Below, one piece after another: positions 8,502 to 15,348 of a stretch of 19,327 nt of DNA (within the stretch, counting starts at the first letter, position 1; each line of letters opens with the position of its first letter). The position numbers and the translations under genes were made by a program. The stretch comes from Phycisphaerae bacterium (lineage in GTDB: Bacteria; Planctomycetota; Phycisphaerae; JAAYCJ01): positions 1-19,327 of the forward strand of contig JAAZAW010000156.1 of the NCBI GenBank assembly GCA_012514125.1. The letters are read 5' to 3'. Below the pieces are notes generated by a model. It did not search any database and had not been told where the DNA came from. It saw nothing but the letters and a program-made list of their open reading frames with translations.

Positions 8502-9122
8502 GTGCATCAAATACAAAAAAAACATTCAATATGGATTCAATGCAAACTGGCGATACTGCTCGTTTCATTAACAATTACAGGCTGTACCGATCCGATCTTT
8601 TTTTTCAATAGCGGCGACCTTCCCTTCAATTTCCATGAACTCGATGCCGGCAAAGCCTATCGCAGTAGTCAGCCCACCGCCGAAGAATTAAAAAATGTGA
8701 TAGACCTTCTCGGCATCAAAACCGTAATCAATCTTCGAGGCCCGAATCCGGACGAACCCTGGTACAATGACGAACTCCGCGTTTGCAGGGAAATGGATGT
8801 CACGCTGGTCGATCATCGAATGAGCGCAGGCTCGCTGCCCAAACCCGAATTGTTGCGGGAAATCACCAACACCCTCCAGACAGCCGACTATCCTATCCTG
8901 ATTCATTGTCGAGGCGGTTCGGATCGCACCGGCGCAATATCAGCTATTTATCGTATGCTGATAGCCGGAGAGGACAAAAACACCGCAATGGAACAATTAT
9001 CCACGCGATACTTCCATTTTCGCATGGCAAATCCCTGCATGGATTATCTAGCCGAAATTTACGAACCCACAGACGAATGGCTCGAATTTTACACGAAAAA
9101 TTTCGACCAATTATCAAACTAA
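8502..9122 (+). CDS. Lipid-anchored dual-specificity-type phosphatase
   Basis: The start is the GTG at 8502, with AAAGGA at 8489-8494 placed 7 bases before it; a start at 8442 would overlap mlaD. The 206-residue product has a signal peptide ending in a lipobox (TITGC, Cys28), so it should be anchored on the outer face of the inner membrane or in the outer membrane. The catalytic P-loop is HCRGGSDRTG (135-144), with nucleophile Cys136 and Arg142. The preceding part (AYRSSQPTAEE, GIKTVINLRGPNPDEPWYNDE) resembles the plant/fungal atypical (Siw14-like) phosphatases, which act on inositol pyrophosphates or phosphoproteins. It lies 11 bases after mlaD, so it is part of the mla operon. The substrate is unknown; being outside the cytoplasm argues for phospholipid headgroups or exported phosphoproteins, but that is inference. 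Confidence 0.85.
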   Translation: MHQIQKKHSIWIQCKLAILLVSLTITGCTDPIFFFNSGDLPFNFHELDAGKAYRSSQPTAEELKNVIDLLGIKTVINLRGPNPDEPWYNDELRVCREMDVTLVDHRMSAGSLPKPELLREITNTLQTADYPILIHCRGGSDRTGAISAIYRMLIAGEDKNTAMEQLSTRYFHFRMANPCMDYLAEIYEPTDEWLEFYTKNFDQLSN

Positions 9123-9352
9123 TACAAAACCCACCATACGAAACGACGATATGATTAATTTAAAAGGGTGTAAAACAACTGCATCAAGGATGATCCCGGC
9201 GAGATTGGTATCTTTTTCGTATTAATGGTACTCTTGCGGAATGAGCTTATTTTTCATAATATGCGAATACTTTGTTGAAAATGTCATAGAACAAATTGGC
9301 TCTATGATTATAATCAACGCTGCGGCGAGGAAGTTTTTTCAAATCGCCAGCC

Positions 9353-9370
9353 ATGATATCTTGATATCAT
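9353..9370. promoter_or_regulatory. Operator-like palindrome upstream of gmhA
   Basis: ATGATATC and GATATCAT form a perfect 8-bp inverted repeat with a TT centre. It ends two bases before the -35 of the gmhA promoter. The position and symmetry fit a binding site for a dimeric regulator, more likely an activator than a repressor. Confidence 0.4.
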
Positions 9371-9372
9371 TT

Positions 9373-9401
9373 TTGACATGATGCGTTTTTTTACCTATGA
9401 A
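9373..9401 (+). promoter_or_regulatory. Sigma70-type promoter of gmhA
   Basis: TTGACA (9373-9378, perfect), a 17-base spacer and TATGAA (9396-9401, 4 of 6) lie 62 bases before the gmhA start codon. This separates gmhA transcription from the mla operon upstream. Confidence 0.55.
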
Positions 9402-9463
9402 CGGAATGGGCACGAACCCGCCATCTTTAGTCTGTCAGCGAAAATTTCAGGAAGGAACGAATA

Positions 9464-10045
9464 ATGCTCGATCGCATTAAGCTCAATATCGCGGAACATC
9501 TGGACACCATCGCCAAAATGCAAAACGACGTGGTTTATGCTGTTCTTACTAAAATAGCCGACGCCATCATCGATTCCATTCGCGGTGGCGGGAAAATCCT
9601 TATCGCCGGCAATGGCGGCTCTGCCGCCGACGCTCAGCACATCGCGGGAGAATTCATCGGGCGTTATCTTTATGATCGGCACCCTCTGCCCGCGATTGCT
9701 CTTTCCACCGATACTTCCGTCATGACCTGTGTCGCCAACGACTACACCTACGACGACGTTTTTGTTCGTCAGGTCCGCGCCCTTGTCAAACGTGAAGATG
9801 TTTTCTGGGCCATCTCCACCAGCGGCAACAGCAAAAACATTCTGTTGGCTGCGCAGGCTGCTATTGACGTCGGCGCCCGGGTCATTGCCTTTTGCGGCGG
9901 TTCGGGGGGAAAGCTTGGGGAATTGACTCCGCTGTGTTTTATTTCGGGGCACACTCGCACGAACCGGATTCAGGAAGCCCACCTGCTCGCCTATCATATT
10001 GTTTGCGAGCTTATGGAAGCGGCTCTTTGTCCGAAAGAGGGTTAA
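9464..10045 (+). CDS. gmhA: Phosphoheptose isomerase (sedoheptulose-7-phosphate isomerase)
   Basis: The 193-residue SIS-domain protein fits GmhA in length and motifs. It converts sedoheptulose 7-phosphate to D-glycero-D-manno-heptose 7-phosphate, the first step of heptose synthesis for LPS core or S-layer glycans. GNGGSAADAQH (49-59) and STSGNS (118-123) bind the sugar phosphate. His59, Glu63, Gln170 and His178 fall at the spacing of the zinc and catalytic residues of characterised GmhA enzymes. The start is supported by AGGAAGGA about 7 bases before the ATG. It is cytoplasmic. No other heptose gene (hldE, gmhB, hldD) is in the window, so it is separated from the rest of the pathway. Confidence 0.93.
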   Translation: MLDRIKLNIAEHLDTIAKMQNDVVYAVLTKIADAIIDSIRGGGKILIAGNGGSAADAQHIAGEFIGRYLYDRHPLPAIALSTDTSVMTCVANDYTYDDVFVRQVRALVKREDVFWAISTSGNSKNILLAAQAAIDVGARVIAFCGGSGGKLGELTPLCFISGHTRTNRIQEAHLLAYHIVCELMEAALCPKEG

Positions 10046-10115
10046 TCCCAAATTCAATCGGCCAGGGGTCTGATTTGTCCGATTTCGATACTGACTTTTC
10101 GGATCGATGCTTCGT

Positions 10116-11255
10116 CTAGCGAAACTTTTCCGGCAAGACAAATCCCTGATCATTCGAATTGATTTTCAGATAATTCCGGAAGAGATATCCCCACTCGCTT
10201 GCGAGGGCCTGGATTGTCTTGTTCTTGCCGACAAACGGCAACCAATAGCAATCATGATATAAATAACTCGCCAGATAGCTCCACCATGCCACCAGTTCCG
10301 ATCGCAGGAGCGGTTTTTCAAATCGCTTGAGCGGTCCCCAGTAAATCATGTGCTGGCCTTTCGATGCGAAGGTCAATTTTTTCGGTCCTTCGAATTGCCA
10401 GTTCACACCGGAAATATCATCGCCGACGATTTCGATTTCGTCCATGATTCCCGTGCCCAGACCCTGCTCGGTCGCCAGACGAATGAACTTGATACTCATC
10501 GGATCAAATCCCATCAATTTTGCCGCCACCGCGTCGATGGCGACCTGGTCCTGACTGGCCAGGATGACGTTCTTCACATACGGTGTCATACATCTTGGCC
10601 CGGGGCCGTCACCGGCAAAGGTTCCATCCATCACCGCAAAAAGACCGCTGTGAATTTCTTTTTGGATGGTTAGTAAATCGACCAGCGTTTCGTGAATTTG
10701 CGCATGGGTCCAGTGTCGTTTTTCATGCAGCAGTCCGCCGAAGGCGTTTTTCATCGCGCCTGTCGTCGTCGTAAAAACATGCGTTTTCACCGTGGGCAAA
10801 TGAATAATACTTTCGCCGATCATCCGTTTGGGGATCATAATTCCCTGGGGGAAAATCTCCGGCAGCACCAGCATTTTTCCCTTAGGCTCGTACCGGATCC
10901 AGGGTTCGTTCTCATACAAATGAACATTTCTCAGACCATATTTTTCAACCACAGGCCGATGCTTGTTCGCAATCTCGCCGCGTTTCGCCGACACCACCAC
11001 CGTCCGATTATGACAGCCATGCATCAATTCACGACAATAGCCGTCTTTGAGCATTGCCCGAATGACTCCTTCAAGCTGCCAGGGTGTCGTCGAGCAAGCT
11101 GGATAAAAATAATGCCACGAAATATTGATCTTCAGCGCGGTATCCCGATCTTTCGGCAACGTCTGCTGATAGCCTGCCAGGTTCAACAACCGATGGTAAT
11201 CTTCAAAAACAGTTTCGGGTTTTGTATATAAAACGGCAACTTTGCTCTTGGCCAC
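10116..11255 (-). CDS. DUF362 domain-containing protein
   Basis: The 379-residue protein carries the conserved DUF362 blocks: LPTVKTH (153-159), GAMKNAFGG (166-174), VMDGTFAGDGPGPR (208-221) and, after that, VAIDAVAAKLMGFDP. DUF362 proteins are widespread in anaerobes and planctomycetes, some fused to ferredoxin domains; this one has no Cys-rich ferredoxin motif. Its biochemical function is unknown. The start is placed at the GTG at 11255, preceded by GGAG 10 bases upstream, because longer versions would run into the ATPase gene; with this start the two genes are separated by 7 bases. It is the last gene of the bfn-ATPase-DUF362 operon. No signal peptide is seen. Confidence 0.85.
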   Translation of the reverse strand: MAKSKVAVLYTKPETVFEDYHRLLNLAGYQQTLPKDRDTALKINISWHYFYPACSTTPWQLEGVIRAMLKDGYCRELMHGCHNRTVVVSAKRGEIANKHRPVVEKYGLRNVHLYENEPWIRYEPKGKMLVLPEIFPQGIMIPKRMIGESIIHLPTVKTHVFTTTTGAMKNAFGGLLHEKRHWTHAQIHETLVDLLTIQKEIHSGLFAVMDGTFAGDGPGPRCMTPYVKNVILASQDQVAIDAVAAKLMGFDPMSIKFIRLATEQGLGTGIMDEIEIVGDDISGVNWQFEGPKKLTFASKGQHMIYWGPLKRFEKPLLRSELVAWWSYLASYLYHDCYWLPFVGKNKTIQALASEWGYLFRNYLKINSNDQGFVLPEKFR

Positions 11256-11262
11256 GATTTGA

Positions 11263-12423
11263 TTACTCCAATGTATGTAAAAGTTCCTGAATTTGCTGCA
11301 TGGTGGTTTTGCCTTCGCGAACCGCCCGCAGTGCGTCATCTTTCAGCGACTCGCACCCTTCTTCTTTGAGTGCCGTCTGAAGTTTTCTCGAGTCATGCCC
11401 GGCGAGAACGGCTTCACGAAATGAAGGGGTCATATAACTTGCCTGCGCCACCGGGAAACGTCCCCGATAGCCGGTTTTAAAACATTTTTTACAACCTGCC
11501 GCCATGAAAGGCTCTTCCGGGTTGCCCGTTGGAATTTTGCACGCCGGACACAATCTTCGCACCAGCCGTTGGGCGACAATTCCCGTAATCGCCCCTGCCA
11601 ATTGATACGCCGGCAGGTTCATATCCAGCATTCGTGCCACCACACCCGGAATTCCCGGCGAGTGAATCGTACTGATGAGCAAATGTCCGGTAAGTGCGGC
11701 CTCGAGAATCACCTGTGCGGTTTCCGCGTCGCGAACTTCACCGATGGCCACCACCTGGGGATCCTGCCGAAGCAGCGATTTCAGTGCCGCTTGATAGGTC
11801 AGTCCGCCGGCATATTGGCCGATCTGTACCTGTGTAATTCCGTCCACGCTATGTTCGACAGGGTCTTCGATACTGATGATACTGCACCCTGGTCGAACGC
11901 CCGCAATGTAATGCAGGAGGGAATAAACCGCTGTTGTCTTTCCGCTACCCGCCGGTCCGGCGAAGAGCACCATTCCCTGCGACTGAAACGCAAAATCTTT
12001 GAGCAGTCCTGTAACACGCTCGTTGTATCCGAGTTTTTCCAACGACGGAATCTGCTGTAAGCCGTGAAAGAAACGAACCACCGCACGCGTTCCCCAGACC
12101 GTCGGAAAAGTGGAAATCCGAAGATTTAAAGGCTTGTTGCCCGTCCGATCGGATGTAAATTCCGCCCGACCTTCCTGTGGATTTTTCACATGATGCGTCT
12201 GTAAATTTGCCATGACCATCAGTCGAAGGATCATCTGCCTGGCCAGTTCCGAATTGACCTTTCGCACCGTATGAAGCATCCCGTCGATTCGCATGCGGAT
12301 ACTCATGCCCTCTGCGTCAGGCTCAAAATGCAGATCGCTCGCCTGCACCATGACCCCGCGATCGATCCACAGATCGACCAGATTTGAGGCACTTTCCTGA
12401 TTTGTACGATTCGATTCCGACAT
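11263..12423 (-). CDS. Short GspE/PilB-family secretion ATPase
   Basis: The 386-residue protein has the GspE/PulE core: ASDLHFEP (28-35) opening the N2 domain, Walker A GPAGSGKT (156-163), Asp-box IIS IEDPVE (182-190), Walker B VVAIGEVRD (224-232), His-box LTGHLLISTIHS (245-255) and a four-cysteine zinc site (Cys292, Cys295, Cys311, Cys314). Such ATPases drive type II secretion or type IV pilus assembly at the inner membrane. The usual N1 domain (about 150 residues), which docks to GspL or PilC-side partners, is absent, giving a PilT-like length with a GspE-like zinc motif, which PilT lacks. No other pilus or secretion gene is nearby. The ATG at 12423 has no good Shine-Dalgarno site, so the start is less certain. 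It lies 38 bases after the bfn gene. Confidence 0.88.
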   Translation of the reverse strand: MSESNRTNQESASNLVDLWIDRGVMVQASDLHFEPDAEGMSIRMRIDGMLHTVRKVNSELARQMILRLMVMANLQTHHVKNPQEGRAEFTSDRTGNKPLNLRISTFPTVWGTRAVVRFFHGLQQIPSLEKLGYNERVTGLLKDFAFQSQGMVLFAGPAGSGKTTAVYSLLHYIAGVRPGCSIISIEDPVEHSVDGITQVQIGQYAGGLTYQAALKSLLRQDPQVVAIGEVRDAETAQVILEAALTGHLLISTIHSPGIPGVVARMLDMNLPAYQLAGAITGIVAQRLVRRLCPACKIPTGNPEEPFMAAGCKKCFKTGYRGRFPVAQASYMTPSFREAVLAGHDSRKLQTALKEEGCESLKDDALRAVREGKTTMQQIQELLHTLE

Positions 12424-12461
12424 GGGTGAATGTTATCTTTATAAAAAGGTCCTCATGGAAA

Positions 12462-12857
12462 TCAAGGCTGGGCGTCTCGAAAAACTTTTTCTTCGACATA
12501 AATGGGAACCCCTTTCGAAATTCCCAACGCTATCGCATCACTGGGCCGTGAGTCAACCTCAATCAGTTCATTGTTTTGACGAATCAACAGTTGTGCGAAA
12601 AATGTGTGGTCCTGCAAATCGTTGATAACGATTTTCTCCATTTGACCGCCAAGTTTTTCTATAATCGACGCCAGCAATTCGTGGGTCAGAGGCCTGGGCG
12701 TCCGAATTCCTTTGAGTCTGCGATCGATGGCGAAAGCTTCCGCAATCCCGATGACGATCGGAAAACTCCGTTCACCGTCGTGTTCCTTCAAAACGATGAT
12801 CTGCTGTTCGGACGTCTCCGTGATGATGATCTTGGCCAGATCCACCCGTATCTGCAT
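12462..12857 (-). CDS. Bifunctional nuclease family protein (DUF151)
   Basis: A 131-residue protein of the BFN/DUF151 family, seen in the pattern FPIVIGIAEAFAIDRRLKG (32-50), RPLTHELLASIIEKLGG (55-71) and VDSRPSDAIALGISKGVPIYV (101-121). The family is named after plant and bacterial members with DNase and RNase activity; the physiological role in bacteria is little known. The length is close to the minimal family domain. AGGAAGG (12871-12865) precedes the ATG by 7 bases. It is the first gene of the operon with the ATPase and DUF362 genes, and a strong promoter lies about 95-120 bases upstream. Confidence 0.9.
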   Translation of the reverse strand: MQIRVDLAKIIITETSEQQIIVLKEHDGERSFPIVIGIAEAFAIDRRLKGIRTPRPLTHELLASIIEKLGGQMEKIVINDLQDHTFFAQLLIRQNNELIEVDSRPSDAIALGISKGVPIYVEEKVFRDAQP

Positions 12858-12950
12858 CTTGTTTCCTTCCTGACATTATTTAGCCGAACAAATCCGGTGA
12901 TTTTGCCCTTCACACGATTCACACTTTTCCCACTCTCCAATTCCGCTACA

Positions 12951-12979
12951 ATTGTAGCAGCCATGTCCAAAACTCTCAA
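12951..12979 (-). promoter_or_regulatory. Sigma70 promoter of the bfn-ATPase-DUF362 operon
   Basis: On the - strand: TTGAGA (12979-12974, 5 of 6), a 17-base spacer, and TACAAT (12956-12951, 5 of 6) preceded by TGC, which gives an extended -10. The -10 lies inside a perfect 14-bp palindrome (12945-12958, GCTACAA/TTGTAGC). Transcription would begin near 12944, leaving a leader of about 87 bases. Confidence 0.65.
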
Positions 12980-13042
12980 CGCCCAGATTGGTTTTCGACC
13001 TGATATTTATCAAAAACACTGTTGGGTCTTCATCGCAATTCA

Positions 13043-13849
13043 CTAGAGTATAAATTTCTCCAGTGCATCAGCCACTCCGTCTTCATCATTCCTCATGGTA
13101 ATGTAATCCGCCGCCTGTTTCACCCGATCCGGCGCATCAGCCATGGCTATCCCGATTCCCGCGTTGCGAAGCATGTCGATATCATTCGGTGCGTCGCCCA
13201 CCGCAATCGTCTTTTGCAAAGGAATTCCATAATGTTCGCATACCAGCCTCAACGCATTCCCCTTTGAAACACTGCCTGCCATGATTTGAAGCAAATTGTT
13301 CTCACTCTGCGCCATCGCCAGTTGCCCCGGATGATCCACAAATATTTTTTCACGAATTTGCATCAGACACTCGTCAGGCCCCTGAAGCAAAATCTTCGTC
13401 ACATCGCAATTGAGCCATGTATCGATCGGCGCCAGCTTGTCGGGCTTGAACATCTTTGCCGTCTCTGTCTGATACGCCGGGTTCACCCGATCGGTGTACC
13501 AGTGATCCAGCACTTCAACCGAAATCAGAATCTCGCAGTTGAGTTCCCGTGTAAAATTAATCACCGACCTCGCCAAGGGTAAATGAATTGGAAAATGCGC
13601 CAGAATTTTCCTGGTCGGCGGATCATAAATTAACGCACCGTTATAACAAATCACACAAGTCTTGAGCTTAAGGGCCTTATACGTCGTCGCGACCGACCGC
13701 GGCGGACGAGCCGTCGCCAGTAACACCTTCACCTGCTGATTAATCAACGCGTGGATCACCCGTTTGGTCCGATCCGTAATCGTCTTCCCACTTGTTAGCA
13801 GCGTACCATCCAAATCCAGGGCAACAAGTTCAACCACGCCGATCCTCAT
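13043..13849 (-). CDS. Cof-type HAD-IIB family phosphatase
   Basis: The 268-residue cytoplasmic hydrolase has all HAD motifs: DLDGT (12-16; nucleophile Asp12, acid Asp14), motif II Thr46 in LLATAR, motif III Lys197 in SVSKGNAL, and motif IV GDAPND (218-223). The middle region (about 85-190) is the C2b cap that marks the Cof subfamily. These enzymes dephosphorylate sugar phosphates, FMN/PLP or related small molecules; the substrate cannot be told from sequence. The ATG at 13849 lacks a clear Shine-Dalgarno site; a GTG four codons in (13837) is preceded by AGGA and could be the real start. It lies 47 bases after the zinc-ribbon gene and is probably co-transcribed. Confidence 0.9.
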   Translation of the reverse strand: MRIGVVELVALDLDGTLLTSGKTITDRTKRVIHALINQQVKVLLATARPPRSVATTYKALKLKTCVICYNGALIYDPPTRKILAHFPIHLPLARSVINFTRELNCEILISVEVLDHWYTDRVNPAYQTETAKMFKPDKLAPIDTWLNCDVTKILLQGPDECLMQIREKIFVDHPGQLAMAQSENNLLQIMAGSVSKGNALRLVCEHYGIPLQKTIAVGDAPNDIDMLRNAGIGIAMADAPDRVKQAADYITMRNDEDGVADALEKFIL

Positions 13850-13896
13850 ATTGTTTGGCCGCCAAATGTGTCTGGCGAGCCTTATACGCCTGAAAA

Positions 13897-14550
13897 TTAT
13901 TCAATATCACCATTTCGATGAAACCACCGATTCCACCATCGCGTCTTTTTCCCATCTACCTGCGCCAAGTTTTCATTTTTTCGCATCGCCTGCCTCATCA
14001 TCTCAATATTAGGCAGCTTCTCACGCATTGCCAGCAATTTCTGTCGAACAAACATCTCCGGATGTTCTTTCAGACGCTCCCGCGAAGCCTGAACCCATAC
14101 CGCCCTCTCGCCCGGCAGTTCGTTATCGTCACGGTAAAACTTTAACGCCTCCTCCAGACAAAGAGTCGCCTCATATCCCAACCGCTGAGCCTCTTTCCTG
14201 TCCTGCTGATTGGCGGCAGCATTCAAAATCGAATAAAATAACGCCAGCCATTGCCCCACATCGATCAACTCCGAAGGATGATCCGTCGGGTTTACCTCCG
14301 GCAAGTCGCTGGCAATATTCGTCGCCTCATCCACCGCCAATTTTTCCCGATCAAACCGCAAACATTGTCCCTGCTGACACTGCCTGCAGCGGATATACCA
14401 CAAATCTTCCCGTCCATCGGGCGTCTGCTCCGTACTCACCAGCGTAAAAGGTCCGCGGCCGCATTTACCGCATTGAAGAACCATCAAATAAAAATGCCGT
14501 TCCACCGTACTCCGCGCCGGCAGCAACTTTTCTTCAGGATTTTCCGACAT
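13897..14550 (-). CDS. Hypothetical zinc-ribbon protein
   Basis: I do not recognise a characterised family. The 217-residue, probably cytoplasmic protein has two CxxC knuckles 24 residues apart (Cys27/Cys30 in LQCGKCGRGP and Cys55/Cys58 in IRCRQCQQG), typical of a zinc ribbon. The rest is helical: a region of about 90-140 (GQWLALFYSILNAAA, EAQRLGYEATLCLEEAL) looks like a TPR-type helical pair, and 140-200 is charged helix. The C-terminus is basic (KKTRWWNRWFHRNG). The start has only a weak GGGTG upstream. It precedes a HAD phosphatase in what looks like a two-gene operon, which gives no firm clue to its job. Confidence 0.75.
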   Translation of the reverse strand: MSENPEEKLLPARSTVERHFYLMVLQCGKCGRGPFTLVSTEQTPDGREDLWYIRCRQCQQGQCLRFDREKLAVDEATNIASDLPEVNPTDHPSELIDVGQWLALFYSILNAAANQQDRKEAQRLGYEATLCLEEALKFYRDDNELPGERAVWVQASRERLKEHPEMFVRQKLLAMREKLPNIEMMRQAMRKNENLAQVDGKKTRWWNRWFHRNGDIE

Positions 14551-14904
14551 CAGTCACCCAACCTTTCACACGTTTCGCACTCTTCGTCGTCCCTCACCAA
14601 CCACCCCGACAGGCCCAGATCATAACACCCTTCAAAGTAATCTGATATAACATATTCGTTGCATTTTCGCAACAGTCCGTTTCTCGTATGAAACAGCCCC
14701 CGACTGAATAACAAGATAGCATTTACATCATTTTCCTTTATAATTATATCACAGTCGCGATATTATAGGACGTCACACAGATTCTTATAATTGGCATCGT
14801 TCTTGCTCTATATCGTTCGTGTCGTTTTGAATTTTTGCAGGTTGGCCCGTGCCCGCCCGCTTGACCGACGAAACGATCAAAAACCGCCCTGCGGAGGTGG
14901 AAAA
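14551..14904. other. Intergenic region between divergent zinc-ribbon and lipoprotein genes
   Basis: This 354-base spacer is AT-rich at 14700-14795. A weak hairpin (GTTGC 14658-14662 with GCAAC 14669-14673) and a TATAATTATA palindrome (14740-14749) are present. A TATAAT at 14786-14791 may serve the lipoprotein gene, but without a good -35. I see no gene in it. Confidence 0.5.
14619..14627 (-). promoter_or_regulatory. Candidate extended -10 promoter of the zinc-ribbon/HAD operon
   Basis: On the - strand, TGT followed by TATGAT gives an extended -10 (5 of 6 in the hexamer) about 70 bases before the start codon at 14550. No -35 match is seen at 16-18 bases. Confidence 0.3.
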
Positions 14905-15318
14905 ATGAATTTAAAACGAAGAAAAACGTATCTCGGACAAAACAACATGACCGTTGAGCCTGTAACCTGGTATCGCACGGTCCTGGGTTTGTTCATCGGC
15001 ATCGCCATCATGGTCCTGGCCACCTTAATCACAGGCTGTTCTCATCAACAAGACGAAACGATCTCATATCTCTGCTTCGACCCTCAGGACCAGATCGTCT
15101 CTCCAAAACTGATTCTGCGATCCTCAAAAGAGCAGAGTATCGATCCGCAAATCATCGCCTGCCGAAGCGATTGGCCTTCGACAACCGGCGATCTCGAACT
15201 AAGCCGAATCACCAGCTATCGACAATACTGGCACGACCGACAATCCGCCTCTGCCAACATTCCGGATTACTCTTATCGCCGAACCGAAAGCTATCGCTAC
15301 GGCGAATCTTTCCGCTGA
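14905..15318 (+). CDS. Small Tyr/Arg-rich lipoprotein of unknown function
   Basis: The ATG at 14905 is fixed by GGAGGTGG at 14893-14900. The 137-residue protein has a long polar N-terminus (1-25), a hydrophobic segment (26-43, LGLFIGIAIMVLATL) and a lipobox-like ITGC with Cys45, followed by Ser. If processed by signal peptidase II, the mature lipoprotein is 93 residues. The tail is rich in Tyr, Arg and Ser, with repeated SYR-type units (SYRQYW, YSYRRTESYRYGESFR). No domain is recognised. The gene converges on the YihY gene, with only 30 bases between stops and no terminator. Confidence 0.65.
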   Translation: MNLKRRKTYLGQNNMTVEPVTWYRTVLGLFIGIAIMVLATLITGCSHQQDETISYLCFDPQDQIVSPKLILRSSKEQSIDPQIIACRSDWPSTTGDLELSRITSYRQYWHDRQSASANIPDYSYRRTESYRYGESFR

Positions 15319-15348
15319 AACATCCCTTTTGCGGATATCGGGACAATT

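Larger units (their letters stand above)
9123..9463. other. Intergenic region between the mla operon and gmhA
   Basis: This 341-base spacer has no credible gene. It contains an inverted repeat at 9284-9307 (TCATAGA, 10-base spacer, TCTATGA), a TATAAT at 9309-9314 without a partner -35, the palindrome at 9353-9370 and the gmhA promoter. No clear rho-independent terminator for the mla operon is visible. Confidence 0.5.

Noticed and set aside
9395..10153. Open frame of 252 codons on the - strand opposite gmhA
   Set aside because: Antisense shadow of gmhA, whose motifs and promoter are clear.
11569..12060. Open frame on the + strand opposite the GspE-like ATPase
   Set aside because: Antisense shadow; the Walker and zinc motifs are on the - strand.
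14740..14749. TATAATTATA palindrome as a regulatory site
   Set aside because: It lies in a strongly AT-rich stretch where such short symmetry is expected by chance, and no -35 is paired with it on either strand.
14791..14904. Upstream extension of the small lipoprotein to 14791
   Set aside because: The extension has no ribosome-binding site, while ATG 14905 has a near-perfect GGAGGTGG.
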